Positions 7,066 to 15,925 of a stretch of 25,478 nt of DNA are shown piece by piece. The notes beneath the pieces are model-generated. The model saw only the letters and a list, made by a program, of their open reading frames with translations, was not told where the DNA came from and made no database searches. Source of the DNA: an uncultured Eubacteriales bacterium (GTDB lineage Bacteria > Bacillota > Clostridia > Oscillospirales > Acutalibacteraceae); contig CAKSYX010000032.1 in NCBI GenBank assembly GCA_934525065.1, positions 1 through 25,478 on the forward strand, in the 5' to 3' direction. Numbering within the stretch: the stretch's first letter is position 1; every line of letters begins with the position of its first letter. The position numbers and the translations under genes are program-made.

Positions 7066-7908
7066 TCATATCTCTCTGACTGCGTGTCTGTTTACATGAC
7101 AGCAGATATTAATTGCAACGGGAAGTCCCGCAATGTGGGTCGCATAGGTATTGATGTTGACCGCGAGAGCTGTTGTTGAACCGCCGAGACCGCCCGGGCC
7201 GATTCCGCTCTTGTTAATAGTTTCAAGAAGCTCTTCTTCAAGCGCTCTGATGTGCGGAAGCTCTGAACGCTCGGAGACGTTGCGAAGCAAGGCCTTCTTT
7301 GCAAGAAGAGCACACTTTTCAAACGTTCCGCCGATACCTACACCGACAACCATCGGAGGGCAGGCATTCGGGCCTGCATCGTTGACAGCGGTGAGAATAG
7401 CCTTCTTAACGCCCTCAACGCCGTCCGCCGGGGTGAGCATGAAGATTCTGCTCTTGTTTTCGCTGCCGAAGCCCTTCGGAGAAACAGTGATTTTGACTTT
7501 GTCTCCCGGAACGATTTCCGTGTGGATAATTGCCGGGGTGTTGTCCTTTGTGTTGACCCTCAGAAGCGGATCGCCGACAACGGACTTGCGAAGGAAGCCG
7601 TCAACATAGCCGCGGCGTACACCTTCGTGAACCGCTTCATTGAGGTCGCCGCCGACGAAATGAACATCCTGGCCAATCTCAAGGAAAACGACCGCCATTC
7701 CGGTATCTTGACAAATGGGGATCATTTCTTTTCCTGCGATTTCAAGGTTTTCCTGAAGCTGTTCAAGAATCTGCTTTCCGAGCGGTGAAGCCTCTGCGTT
7801 TTTGGCATCCTCAAGTGCCTTTTTCATGTCGGGCGTGAGGTAATGCGTGGCTTCAATGCACATTTCCTTGATATTGGAAGTGAGCAGTTTTACGTCAATT
7901 TCTCTCAT
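7066..7908 (-). CDS. fumA: Class I fumarate hydratase, alpha (N-terminal, Fe-S) subunit
   Basis: A 280-residue subunit holding the [4Fe-4S] cluster that binds the substrate. Candidate cluster cysteines lie in PICQDTGM (Cys66), NACPPMVVG (Cys183) and INICCH (about 268), the spacing usual for FumA/TtdA-type subunits; GKGFGSENKS-like and GPGGLGGSTTA segments are also typical. Length matches stand-alone alpha subunits. GAGGAGGG lies just ahead of the ATG at 7908. It sits 11 nt behind the fumarate reductase flavoprotein gene, so product and consumer of fumarate are co-expressed. The cluster makes the enzyme oxygen-sensitive. Confidence 0.93.
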   Translation of the reverse strand: MREIDVKLLTSNIKEMCIEATHYLTPDMKKALEDAKNAEASPLGKQILEQLQENLEIAGKEMIPICQDTGMAVVFLEIGQDVHFVGGDLNEAVHEGVRRGYVDGFLRKSVVGDPLLRVNTKDNTPAIIHTEIVPGDKVKITVSPKGFGSENKSRIFMLTPADGVEGVKKAILTAVNDAGPNACPPMVVGVGIGGTFEKCALLAKKALLRNVSERSELPHIRALEEELLETINKSGIGPGGLGGSTTALAVNINTYATHIAGLPVAINICCHVNRHAVREI

Positions 7909-7919
7909 TGTTACCCTCC

Positions 7920-9542
7920 TCAGTTACTTTCAATGTTTCTCTTGCTTCCGTGTGTATAGGTCGGAAGAAGCTTGGGTGAAACGCAGTCGATAACTACGCC
8001 GGCCTTCTTCATCTCAGCTTCAAAGTCATAGATATGGCCGAGGGTGAGCTCACCGGGCTGCGAGGTCTCCTTTGCTTTTGCCGCCGCGTGCTGACCGGCG
8101 TTTCTGCCGAACACGATAACGTCAAGCAGGGAGTTGCCCATAAGTCTGTTCTTTCCGTGGATTCCTCCGACTGCCTCACCGGCAACAAAGAGGTTTTCAA
8201 GGTCACTCATTCCGTCCGGAGTGATCTTGATTCCGCCGTTCTGATAGTGAAGGGTCGGATAAACGAGAATCGGCTCTTTTCTCATGTCGATTCCGTATTC
8301 AAGATACATACGAAGCATCGCCGGAATACGCTTTTCAATTGTGCCTTTGCCGTTGAGAAGCTCAATCATCGGAGTATCAAGCCAAACGCCGAAACGCGTT
8401 TTTGAGGTGGGAATGCCCTTTTTGTTGGTGGTGCATTCCCTGATGATGCAGGAAGCGGTAACGTCTCTCGTTTCAAGCGGATTCATGAAGGCAACGCCGT
8501 CAACGTTAACGAGCTGTGCGCCGAGAGAACGAACCTTTTCGGTAACAAGTGCGCCGTAAATCTGTCTCGGGAAGGCAACGCCTGTCGGGTGATACTGAAT
8601 TGTATCGGCGTAAAGCAGGCTTGCGCCGGCTCTGTATGCAAGAACAAGTCCGTCGGCTGTTGCGCCGTAATGGTTCGAGGTCGGAAAGCCCTGATAGTGA
8701 AGTCTGCCTGCGCCGCCGGTTGCAATGATAACGGTCTTTGCTCTGGCAATAAGCAGCTCGCCGGTTTCCATATTTTCAAGAACGGCGCCGGCAACCCTGC
8801 CTTCTCCGTCCTTTATAAGCTCAATCGCTGCGGTATAGTCAACAACGGGGATCTCCCTGTTCCAGACTTCGTCGCGAAGAACACGCATGATCTCTGCGCC
8901 GGAATAGTCCTTGCGGGCGTGCATTCTCTTTCTTGAGGTTCCGCCGCCGTGGGTGGTAACCATTGTTCCGTCGGCTTCCTTGTCAAACATTACGCCGAGC
9001 TCATTGAGCCATTTGATTGCGCCGGGTGCATCCATAACAAGCTTTTCAAGAAGCTCGGGAACGTTGAAAAAGTGGCCGCCGCCGAGAGCGTCAAGATAGT
9101 GCTGCGCCGGAGAGTCGTTTTCCTTGTCTGCGGCCTGGATTCCGCCCTCGGCCATCATTGTGTTTGCATCGCCGAGACGCAGCTTTGTGACAATCATTGT
9201 GTTTGCGCCCGCAGCCTGAGATTCAATTGCTGCCGAAGCACCTGCTCCGCCGCCGCCGATGATGAGAACGTCAACGTCATAGTCAATTTTTGAAAGGTCG
9301 ATTGCCTTTCCGCTGATTCTGCTCTGACCCTGAAGAAGGTGGCAAAGCTGCTTGGGAACCTTTTCGCCCTTGTTGGGACCGACCTTAAGAATTTCAAAAC
9401 CGTCGTCTCTGAAGTCGGGGTGATATTGCTTGAGCAGCTCCGACTTTTCTTCGGCAGACATCTTCGGCAAATCCATGCCGAGTCTTTCCTGTCTTGTTGC
9501 TTCAACCTTTTTGATTGATTCTATCATTTCATGTGTCAGCAT
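7920..9542 (-). CDS. Soluble fumarate reductase flavoprotein subunit (TfrA/FrdA-like)
   Basis: A 540-residue FAD enzyme of the fumarate reductase/succinate dehydrogenase/L-aspartate oxidase family. After an N-terminal extension of about 90 residues comes the Rossmann motif VLIIGGGGAGASAA (93-106). Catalytic signatures of fumarate reductases are kept: QYHPTG (about 316-321), TRDV, PTLHYQNGG, and the NRLMGNSLLDVIVFGR capping region. The covalent-FAD histidine of membrane FrdA/SdhA (SHT before the AEGG) is replaced: the sequence reads GDANTMMAEGG, so FAD is probably non-covalent. No signal peptide and no membrane anchor subunit nearby: a cytosolic enzyme. L-aspartate oxidase is less likely because a dedicated Fe-S partner gene and fumarase flank it. 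GGGGG-type binding site before ATG. Confidence 0.85.
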   Translation of the reverse strand: MLTHEMIESIKKVEATRQERLGMDLPKMSAEEKSELLKQYHPDFRDDGFEILKVGPNKGEKVPKQLCHLLQGQSRISGKAIDLSKIDYDVDVLIIGGGGAGASAAIESQAAGANTMIVTKLRLGDANTMMAEGGIQAADKENDSPAQHYLDALGGGHFFNVPELLEKLVMDAPGAIKWLNELGVMFDKEADGTMVTTHGGGTSRKRMHARKDYSGAEIMRVLRDEVWNREIPVVDYTAAIELIKDGEGRVAGAVLENMETGELLIARAKTVIIATGGAGRLHYQGFPTSNHYGATADGLVLAYRAGASLLYADTIQYHPTGVAFPRQIYGALVTEKVRSLGAQLVNVDGVAFMNPLETRDVTASCIIRECTTNKKGIPTSKTRFGVWLDTPMIELLNGKGTIEKRIPAMLRMYLEYGIDMRKEPILVYPTLHYQNGGIKITPDGMSDLENLFVAGEAVGGIHGKNRLMGNSLLDVIVFGRNAGQHAAAKAKETSQPGELTLGHIYDFEAEMKKAGVVIDCVSPKLLPTYTHGSKRNIESN

Positions 9543-9554
9543 TGTCCTGCCCCC

Positions 9555-10229
9555 TTATTCTTCAATGTCTCTGTGGTTATATAATTCCTTGAGCTCTTCA
9601 ATAGGCTTTTGCATAACCTGTTCGATGAGCTCTTCATATTCGCCCTTGTTAATTTCTTCAACTCTCTTGGTCAGGTGCTTTGACTCCGGAGCGATATACT
9701 TTCCGGTAAGTCTTCTTGCAAGAACGGCAACCTGCGGATGGGAGATGCCGGCCGGGCATCTTGAGCTGCAAACACCGCAGGCAACGCAGTCAAAGGATTC
9801 CTCGGCGCATTTTTCATATTCGCCGCGCTGAGCATAGGCAATGTACTGCATAACGGAAAGACCCTGTGTGCAGGACTTTGTGCAGGCGTTGCAGCCGATG
9901 CAGCTGTAAATCTCGGGATAAAGCTCCATCATGATCTGCTCGGTGGGCTTGATTTTATTGATGTCATACTCGGCCTTTTTGGTCGGGAAGAACGGCAGGG
10001 TTGAAACATACATTCCGTCCTGAACCTGTGTCTGGCAGGCAAGACCGGTCTTGACGTCAAACTCGCCCTTGATTCTGTATATAGTTGCACAGGCTCCGCA
10101 GAAACCGTTACGGCAGCCGCAGCCGCGCACATACTTATATCCTGCATATTCCATTGCCGTCATGATAGTCAGCGTTGCAGGCACCTCATACTTTTTACCC
10201 ATGAGGTAAATGTTAACCATATCATTCAT
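9555..10229 (-). CDS. Fumarate reductase iron-sulfur subunit (FrdB/TfrB N-terminal type)
   Basis: A 224-residue electron-transfer protein. The N-terminus is a plant-type [2Fe-2S] domain with Cys37, Cys39, Cys44, Cys47 and Cys65 (RGCGCRNGFCGAC...LAC). The C-terminal half has two [4Fe-4S] motifs, CIGCNACTKSC (110-120) and CVACGVCSSRC (148-158). It lacks the C-terminal CCG module that in methanogen thiol:fumarate reductase is fused to this subunit; a CCG protein (HdrB) is instead encoded upstream in the same operon. No b-type cytochrome or membrane anchor is present. It lies 12 nt ahead of the flavoprotein gene; GGGAGG precedes its ATG. It likely passes electrons from the Hdr/Flx module to the flavoprotein. 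Confidence 0.85.
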   Translation of the reverse strand: MNDMVNIYLMGKKYEVPATLTIMTAMEYAGYKYVRGCGCRNGFCGACATIYRIKGEFDVKTGLACQTQVQDGMYVSTLPFFPTKKAEYDINKIKPTEQIMMELYPEIYSCIGCNACTKSCTQGLSVMQYIAYAQRGEYEKCAEESFDCVACGVCSSRCPAGISHPQVAVLARRLTGKYIAPESKHLTKRVEEINKGEYEELIEQVMQKPIEELKELYNHRDIEE

Positions 10230-10243
10230 GTTTTTTTCCTCCC

Positions 10244-11083
10244 TTAATATTCATCGGGCAACTCGTCGATTTCATCAAAGCGGAAAACCGGGCCGTCTTT
10301 GCAGACATACTTCTTGCCGATGTTGCATCTTCCGCATTTGCCGATTCCGCATTTCATCTTGAGCTCAAGCGTTGTGTAGACCTGGGTCTTATCGAAGCCC
10401 ATTTCAAGCAAAGCCGCAAGAACAAACTTGATCATTATCGGCGGTCCGCAGATAATGACGGTGCTGTCCTTTGCAACCTCAAGCTCCTTGAGGTATGACG
10501 GAACGAAGCCGACGTGGCCGTCCCAGCCCTCCTGCTCGCGGTCGATTGTGAGATAGACGTTGATTCCGTCCTCTTTGCACCATTCGTTGATGATTTCATC
10601 GTAGTCAACAAGGTCATCCTTGCTTCTTGAGCCGTAAAGAATGTCGATCTTTCCGTAGTCTTTTCTGAAATGTCTGACATAGTTAATTACCGAATGGAGC
10701 GGCGCAAGACCGATTCCGCCGGCAACAAAAAGCAAATTTTTGCCCTTGAACTCGCTGTCAACCGGGAACGGACGGCCGAACGGCCCTCTGATTCCTATTT
10801 CCATGCCCGGCTCAAGCTGATGGAGCTGTTCGGTCAAGGTTCCGCAGCGTTTAATGCTGAAATCCTTATATCCCTTCTCCGTCGGGGAGGAGGTGATTGA
10901 AAACATCGCTTCTCCGATTCCGGGGAGAGACAGCATTGCGCACTGACCGGGCATATGGTCAAAAAGCGTTTCGCCCTCCTTCGGAACAACACGGAAGGTT
11001 TTGACATCGGGGGTATCCTCTCTGACAGAAGCCACGACCGCAATTTTCGGTATAAGCTTATCGTTTGAAATATCTATACTCAT
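10244..11083 (-). CDS. FlxA-like FAD/NAD(P)H oxidoreductase with [2Fe-2S]
   Basis: A 279-residue protein of the ferredoxin-NADP reductase-like family (AsrB, sulfhydrogenase gamma, PyrK). It has an FAD-binding beta barrel with FSITSSP (61-67), a nucleotide-binding domain with AGGIGLAPLH (121-130) and ICGPP, and a C-terminal [2Fe-2S] site with Cys245, Cys250, Cys253 and Cys261 (CGIGKCGRC...C). In FlxABCD-HdrABC complexes this subunit oxidises NADH and feeds electrons toward HdrA. Its start overlaps the preceding gene by ATGA (11080-11083), indicating translational coupling. Choice of FlxA over AsrB rests on the neighbouring MvhD-like and HdrABC genes. Confidence 0.85.
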   Translation of the reverse strand: MSIDISNDKLIPKIAVVASVREDTPDVKTFRVVPKEGETLFDHMPGQCAMLSLPGIGEAMFSITSSPTEKGYKDFSIKRCGTLTEQLHQLEPGMEIGIRGPFGRPFPVDSEFKGKNLLFVAGGIGLAPLHSVINYVRHFRKDYGKIDILYGSRSKDDLVDYDEIINEWCKEDGINVYLTIDREQEGWDGHVGFVPSYLKELEVAKDSTVIICGPPIMIKFVLAALLEMGFDKTQVYTTLELKMKCGIGKCGRCNIGKKYVCKDGPVFRFDEIDELPDEY

Positions 11084-12105
11084 TTTTCACTGCCTCCGAA
11101 GGTTCTGATTACTTTGACTATATTCAGCTTTGACGGACACTTTTTAATGCATCTGCCGCAGCCGACACAGGAAAACTCACCGCCGTTGTTTGCCGGGAAA
11201 TAGGCAAGCTTGTGCATAAATCTCTGTCTGAAGCGCTGCATCTGAGTCGGTCTGGGTGTTCCGTGAGCCATCATTGTGAAGTCGTTATACATGCAGGAAT
11301 CCCAGCATCTGTATCTCTTTACACAGTGGCCGGTGTCATAGTCTCTGATGTCGTAGCACTGGCAGGTCGGGCAAACGAAGGTGCACGCCCCGCAGCCAAG
11401 GCAGCTTTCGCTGAGCTTTTTCCAGTTTTCACTTTCAAAGCGTTCCTTCACTGCGCTTTCGCCCCAGCCTTCAAGGCTTAGTGAATGAAGAGGAAGCTTT
11501 TCAAGCCTTGCGCTTATGTCTTTCTTTATGCTGTCTGCGCTGTTTTCGTCACATTCCGTGAGAAGCAAAGCAAGGGCAGCAGTGAGCTTTTCGCCCTTTT
11601 CGGTGTTCGCCTTCCAATAAAGGTCGGTTTCATCTGTCCAAGTGGTGACGTCTCCGCCGGGCGCTGAAGCATCAACGCCGAAAGCCGAGCAGAAGCAGGT
11701 CTCCTCAGGCTTTGAGCAGGCCGTTGTGATTACAACGCCACTCGCTCTTTTTGCGGCATAGAACTCGTCAACCGGTTCTGCAAGGAAAACCTTGTCAAGC
11801 ACCTCTATACCCTTGAGATCGCAACCCCTGACGCCGAAAAGCACAAAGGAATCGAAGCTTTTCTCGTTCGTTTCAACAGAAAACCTTCCGTCCTTCTTTT
11901 TGAAAGAGATTATGTTTTCGCTTTGAGGGAAGAAGAGGTCCTTCGCTGATTTTGCGGTCTTGAGCTCGCTTTCGCAATACTCGGTGCCCTCAGTCCAGCG
12001 GCAAAAATCGGACTGTCCGTTTTTCATCACCGGAAGGTAAAGCGCAGCGGTTTCCGAAATCAAGGCAAAAAGGCGGCCAAGATTGTCTTTTGAAATTTTA
12101 TACAT
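11080..12105 (-). CDS. FlxB-like (AsrA-family) 4Fe-4S protein
   Basis: A 341-residue protein similar to AsrA / sulfhydrogenase beta subunits: an N-terminal domain of about 220 residues with GVRGCDLKGI (91-100), and two [4Fe-4S] ferredoxin motifs, CLGCGACTFVCP (235-246) and CVGCGRCIKKCP (313-324), with extra cysteines (CQC, C..R..C) between. It is expected to wire the FAD/NADH subunit to the rest of the complex. AAAGGGG precedes the ATG, two nt after the preceding stop, and its end overlaps flxA by four nt. The FlxB name is inferred from gene order; sulfite reduction is unlikely since no siroheme subunit is present. Confidence 0.75.
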   Translation of the reverse strand: MYKISKDNLGRLFALISETAALYLPVMKNGQSDFCRWTEGTEYCESELKTAKSAKDLFFPQSENIISFKKKDGRFSVETNEKSFDSFVLFGVRGCDLKGIEVLDKVFLAEPVDEFYAAKRASGVVITTACSKPEETCFCSAFGVDASAPGGDVTTWTDETDLYWKANTEKGEKLTAALALLLTECDENSADSIKKDISARLEKLPLHSLSLEGWGESAVKERFESENWKKLSESCLGCGACTFVCPTCQCYDIRDYDTGHCVKRYRCWDSCMYNDFTMMAHGTPRPTQMQRFRQRFMHKLAYFPANNGGEFSCVGCGRCIKKCPSKLNIVKVIRTFGGSEK

Positions 12106-12107
12106 TC

Positions 12108-13094
12108 TCAGTTACCCCTTTCCTCAACTATTGACGGCTCTGCGTCCTCGTTTCTGTAATTGACCAGCGGCGCCCTTGAGGCAGGGTCAAAGCCGGCCTG
12201 ATATTCACCGTAAATTGAGTTAATGTCCTTGATGAACTTCCTGTTGAGCAGGTGAATCGGAATTCCCTGCGGACAAACTCTGCTGCATTCGCCACAGTCG
12301 GTGCAGCGTCCGGCAACGTGGAACGCTCTGATAATATGGAAGAGCTTTTCTTCAAAGGAATCATCGTTGGCCTTTGAAGCAACGCCGGAATTCGGGTTGT
12401 CAAAAACACACTTCATGCAGCTGCACGCCGGGCAAACATTGCGGCAGGCATTGCAGCGGATACATTTTGAAAGCTCATTCTGCCAAAAGGCGAATCTTTC
12501 GTCAGGTGTCATGCTTTCAAGCTTTTCAACCTCGGCAAAGCGATCCTGAGATGCCGCGAACGGCTCACCTTCAAGCTCAAGCTTTTCGTCAAAGGCAACC
12601 GGCTCGCTGCCTTTGCAGCAAAGGCATTTTTCATAGATAATGTCCGTTTTGCCGACACTTTCTTCTCCGTCAAGGGAGAAAACGTCAAAGCTGTCACCCT
12701 TGTCAATGACTTTTGAAACGCAGGAAAAGCCTCTTTTGGATAGCTTTTCGTGGTCGATCATGCCCGTGCAGGGAACGGAGAGAATGTAAATTTTGTCTCG
12801 GTCAATCCTGTGTTCGCAAAGCAGTTCATTGAAGCTGTAGGTGTCGCAGGGCTTGAGAACAACAAGAATCTTGCCCTCCTCCTGCTCCTTGCAGGCTTTG
12901 ATGAGATACTTGCTGAGGTTAGCGGCACAAAAGCTGTCGTAAATCATATCGTCGAGGTTATCCTTCGTGAAAAACGTCGGCGAAACCTCATATATAAAGT
13001 CTTCGCTGCGGGACCATGCAAGAACTCTTGTCACAGTACCGTTTTCCAAAAGCTCAAGAGCTTTCTTTTTAATCAATCCTGCTGTCTTTTGCAT
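12108..13094 (-). CDS. FlxC-like 4Fe-4S electron-transfer protein
   Basis: A 328-residue protein. The N-terminal 190 residues contain a LKPCDTYSFNELL segment (about 80-92), similar to FrhB/coenzyme F420 hydrogenase beta-like domains, and a CLCC motif (157-160). The C-terminal half has two [4Fe-4S] motifs, CIRCNACRNVCP (211-222, followed by CSCMKC) and CTDCGECSRVCP (264-275). By architecture and position between the MvhD-like and FlxB-like genes it is the FlxC-type subunit of an NADH dehydrogenase/Hdr complex. Its first 22 nt overlap the end of the MvhD-like gene; GGGGGA serves as ribosome binding site. Confidence 0.72.
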   Translation of the reverse strand: MQKTAGLIKKKALELLENGTVTRVLAWSRSEDFIYEVSPTFFTKDNLDDMIYDSFCAANLSKYLIKACKEQEEGKILVVLKPCDTYSFNELLCEHRIDRDKIYILSVPCTGMIDHEKLSKRGFSCVSKVIDKGDSFDVFSLDGEESVGKTDIIYEKCLCCKGSEPVAFDEKLELEGEPFAASQDRFAEVEKLESMTPDERFAFWQNELSKCIRCNACRNVCPACSCMKCVFDNPNSGVASKANDDSFEEKLFHIIRAFHVAGRCTDCGECSRVCPQGIPIHLLNRKFIKDINSIYGEYQAGFDPASRAPLVNYRNEDAEPSIVEERGN

Positions 13095-13534
13095 CTTATA
13101 TCCCCCAGTTTCTTATTCTCGCCAAGAGCGTGAATCTGCTTGCAGAAGTCATTCATAACGAGTGAGAACTTCTGACCTTCCGCGGCGGAGACCCATTCAA
13201 CTCTTGTTCTTCCTCTTTCAATGCCGAGGTAATCGAGCATTGAGAAAAGGAGAGTCATTCTTCTTCTTGCGTAATAGTTGCCGGTGCTGTAATGGCAGTC
13301 GCCGGGGTGGCAGCCGCAGATTATTACGCCGTCCGCTCCCCTTTCAAACGCCTTGAGAATGAACATCGGGTTAACTCTGCATGAGCAGGGAACGCGGATG
13401 ATCTTTACATCAGCCGGATAAGCAAGTCTGCCCGTTCCGGCAAGGTCGGCTCCGGCGTAGCTGCACCAGTTGCAGCAAAAAGCAACGATGAGCGGCCTGA
13501 ACTCGGTTTTTTCGATGTTGTCGTTTATCTGCAT
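13073..13534 (-). CDS. MvhD/FlxD-like [2Fe-2S] electron-transfer subunit
   Basis: A 153-residue member of the methyl-viologen-reducing hydrogenase delta (MvhD) family, which carries electrons into HdrA. Cysteine signatures are intact: AFCCNWCSYAGAD near residues 19-28, VPCSCRVNP in the middle and ICGCHPGDCHY. Typical length is about 130-150. It overlaps hdrA by 10 nt and flxC by 22 nt, which implies tight translational coupling. In methanogens the partner is the MvhAG NiFe hydrogenase; here the candidate partners are the FlxABC-like subunits and/or the [FeFe] hydrogenase at the head of the operon. Confidence 0.9.
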   Translation of the reverse strand: MQINDNIEKTEFRPLIVAFCCNWCSYAGADLAGTGRLAYPADVKIIRVPCSCRVNPMFILKAFERGADGVIICGCHPGDCHYSTGNYYARRRMTLLFSMLDYLGIERGRTRVEWVSAAEGQKFSLVMNDFCKQIHALGENKKLGDIRCKRQQD

Positions 13535-15513
13535 ATCGCGTCTACCTCCGCCATTATCTGTTTATTGCTGAAGCCCTTTAGGTCCATCGCTCCGCTCGGG
13601 CAGGCAACCGTGCAGGCACCGCAGCCCTGGCAAACAGCCGAGTTGACCGAAGCGATTCTTCTCGTCTCTTTTATGCCGTGGTCATTGACAAGCTTTTCGA
13701 TGTATGTGATCGCACCGTAGGGGCAAACCTTTTCGCACGAGGAACAGCCGTTGCACATCAGCTCATTCGGCGTTGCCGTGCATGGATTCGTAACAAGCTT
13801 ATCCTTTGCAAGCAGTCCGACAACCTTGACGGCGGCGGCACCGGCCTGCGAAACGGTCTCCGGAATATCCTTCGGTCCCTGGCAGACACCGGAGAGGAAC
13901 ACACCTGCGGTCGGGCTTTCAACGGGTTTAAGCTTCGGGTGAGCCTCGGTGAGGAAGTTGTTGGTGTCGATGCTCGCGGTGAGCATTGACGCAACCTTTT
14001 TGACGCCCTTGCTCGGTTCGATTGCGGCGGCAAGAACGACCATGTCGGTGTCGATCATAACACGTTCGTTGGTAATGAGGTTAACGGCTCTGACGGTCAG
14101 GCCGCCCTTTTCGTTTTCATAAACCTTTCCGACCATGCCCTTGATGTAATCGACATTATACTGTTCAACCGCTCTGCGGTAGAATTCGTCAAAGTTCTTT
14201 CCGGGAGTTCTGACGTCGATATAGAAAACATGAACCTTAACATCCGGATATTTTTCTCTGATGAGCATTGCGTGCTTTGCCGTATACATACAGCAGATTT
14301 TTGAGCAATAGCACTTACCTCTTGAGGTGATGTCTCTTGAACCTACGCACTGAATGAAAACGATGTCCTTCGGGTGCTCAAGGTTCGACGGACGAAGCAG
14401 GGTTCCCTTTGTGGGGCCGGCGGCGTTCATGAGCCTTTCAAGCTCAAGCGAGGTCACAACGTCCGGGTGCTCGGTATACTGAAACTCGTCATATTTTGTA
14501 ACGTCGCTGATCTGATAGCCGGTTGCAACAACAATCGCACCGTACTTTTCTTCAATTATTTCGTCCTTCTGGTCAAAGTTGATTGCCTTCGCCGAGCAGG
14601 TCTTTTCGCAAAGGCCGCATTTTCCGGTCTTGAAGTGGATGCAATGCTCGGTGTCAATTACGGCAACGTTCGGAACAGCCTGAGCAAAGGGGATATAGAT
14701 TGCTCCGCGCTTGTCAAGCGAGCAGTTGAACTCGTTGCCGGCTTTTCTTGAAGGGCACTTGTTTGTGCAGACAGCGCAGCCGGTGCACTTTGTCTCATCA
14801 ACATATCTTGCTTTCTTTCTGATTTTTACGTCAAAGTTGCCGACAAAGCCTTTGACCTCTTCAACCTCGCTGTAGGTATAGAGGGTGATGTTTTCATGCT
14901 GAGCGGCTTCAACCATTTTCGGGGTAAGAATACACGCCGCACAGTCAAGAGTGGGAAAGGTTTTGTCAAGCTGAGCCATTTTCCCGCCGATGGTCGGCTC
15001 TCTTTCAACGATGTCAACCTTATATCCGGCGTCCGCGATATCGAGCGCAGACTGGATTCCGGCGATGCCGCCGCCGATGATGAGCGCCCTTTTGGTAACG
15101 GCACTTTCGCCCGGCTGCAAGGGAGCGTTGAGGCTGACCTTTGCAACGGCGGCACGGGCAAGGATAATTGCCTTTTCGGTGGCTTCGTCCTTATTTTTGT
15201 GAATCCAGGAGCACTGCTCACGGATATTCGCGACCTCAACCATATACGGGTTGAGTCCGACGGACGAAGCGGCTTTTCTGAAGGTTGCTTCGTGCATTCT
15301 GGGCGAGCAGGAGCAAATTACAACGCCGGTGAGCTTATGCTCGGTGATTGCATTTTTAACAAGAAGCTGTCCTGCTTCGGAACACATATACTGATAATCC
15401 TGAGCGTAAACCACGCCGGATTCCTTTTTGATTTCTTCAACGACTTTTTTAACGTCAACCGTGGCGGCGATATTGCTTCCGCACCAGCAAACAAAAACTC
15501 CTATTCTTTGCAA
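13525..15513 (-). CDS. hdrA: Heterodisulfide reductase subunit A (HdrA), FAD and 4Fe-4S
   Basis: A 662-residue HdrA, the flavin centre where electron bifurcation occurs in Hdr complexes. The N-terminal domain starts with GVFVCWCG; a Rossmann FAD motif IIGGGIAGIQSALDIADAG follows at about 145-163, the HdrA-specific GGKMAQLDKTFPTLDCAAC region at about 176-194, and ferredoxin-like motifs CTGCAVCTNKCP, CGLCEKTC, CNGCSSCEKVCP and CQGCGACTVACP. Length is normal for a single-unit HdrA. The TTG at 15513 is preferred: AAGGAG lies eight nt upstream and homologues begin close to the IGVFVC motif; a GTG at 15522 touches the binding site. It ends overlapping the MvhD-like gene. Confidence 0.93.
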   Translation of the reverse strand: MQRIGVFVCWCGSNIAATVDVKKVVEEIKKESGVVYAQDYQYMCSEAGQLLVKNAITEHKLTGVVICSCSPRMHEATFRKAASSVGLNPYMVEVANIREQCSWIHKNKDEATEKAIILARAAVAKVSLNAPLQPGESAVTKRALIIGGGIAGIQSALDIADAGYKVDIVEREPTIGGKMAQLDKTFPTLDCAACILTPKMVEAAQHENITLYTYSEVEEVKGFVGNFDVKIRKKARYVDETKCTGCAVCTNKCPSRKAGNEFNCSLDKRGAIYIPFAQAVPNVAVIDTEHCIHFKTGKCGLCEKTCSAKAINFDQKDEIIEEKYGAIVVATGYQISDVTKYDEFQYTEHPDVVTSLELERLMNAAGPTKGTLLRPSNLEHPKDIVFIQCVGSRDITSRGKCYCSKICCMYTAKHAMLIREKYPDVKVHVFYIDVRTPGKNFDEFYRRAVEQYNVDYIKGMVGKVYENEKGGLTVRAVNLITNERVMIDTDMVVLAAAIEPSKGVKKVASMLTASIDTNNFLTEAHPKLKPVESPTAGVFLSGVCQGPKDIPETVSQAGAAAVKVVGLLAKDKLVTNPCTATPNELMCNGCSSCEKVCPYGAITYIEKLVNDHGIKETRRIASVNSAVCQGCGACTVACPSGAMDLKGFSNKQIMAEVDAICR

Positions 15514-15525
15514 ACCTAACACTCC

Positions 15526-15912
15526 TTATTTTCTGAACTTTCTGAAGGTGCTGACTATCGCCTGTTGGGGCAGCTGCGGATCAAGCATGGCCGGAATTTC
15601 ATCGGGAGAGATGAAATTCTCGTTTCTGTTTCTGATGAGGCAAACTCTGACGGCCTCGATGAGTCTTGCCGGCTCAACGCCGCGCGGACATCTTTCAACG
15701 CACGCAAAACATGAAACGCAGCGCCAGAGCGATTTTGAAGTGAGCAGTCTGTCAATTCTTCCGTCGCACAGCATTGAAACGAATTCATGCGGATGAATGT
15801 CCATGTCCTCAAACGCAGGGCAGGTTGCCGAGCATTTTCCGCATTTCATGCACTTGCGGGGATCTATGCCGCTGATCCTTATGGCTTCCTTGCACAGTTC
15901 CTTTGTGTCCAT
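15526..15912 (-). CDS. hdrC: Heterodisulfide reductase subunit C (HdrC)
   Basis: A 128-residue ferredoxin-like protein with two [4Fe-4S] motifs, CMKCGKCSATCP (about 21-32) and CVSCFACVERCP (about 65-76), separated by a helical segment, followed by a short C-terminal region. This is the HdrC relay between HdrA and HdrB. It is shorter than many HdrC proteins, which run to roughly 180 residues, and lacks most of their C-terminal helical part, but both cluster sites are complete. AAAGGAGGAG precedes the ATG at 15912; hdrB ends 13 nt upstream. Confidence 0.88.
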   Translation of the reverse strand: MDTKELCKEAIRISGIDPRKCMKCGKCSATCPAFEDMDIHPHEFVSMLCDGRIDRLLTSKSLWRCVSCFACVERCPRGVEPARLIEAVRVCLIRNRNENFISPDEIPAMLDPQLPQQAIVSTFRKFRK

Positions 15913-15925
15913 TAGCTCTCCTCCT

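Noticed and set aside
10244..12105. Anaerobic sulfite reductase (AsrA/AsrB) reading of the FlxA/FlxB-like genes
   Set aside because: No siroheme sulfite reductase subunit is encoded and the neighbours are MvhD and HdrABC, so the Flx interpretation fits better.
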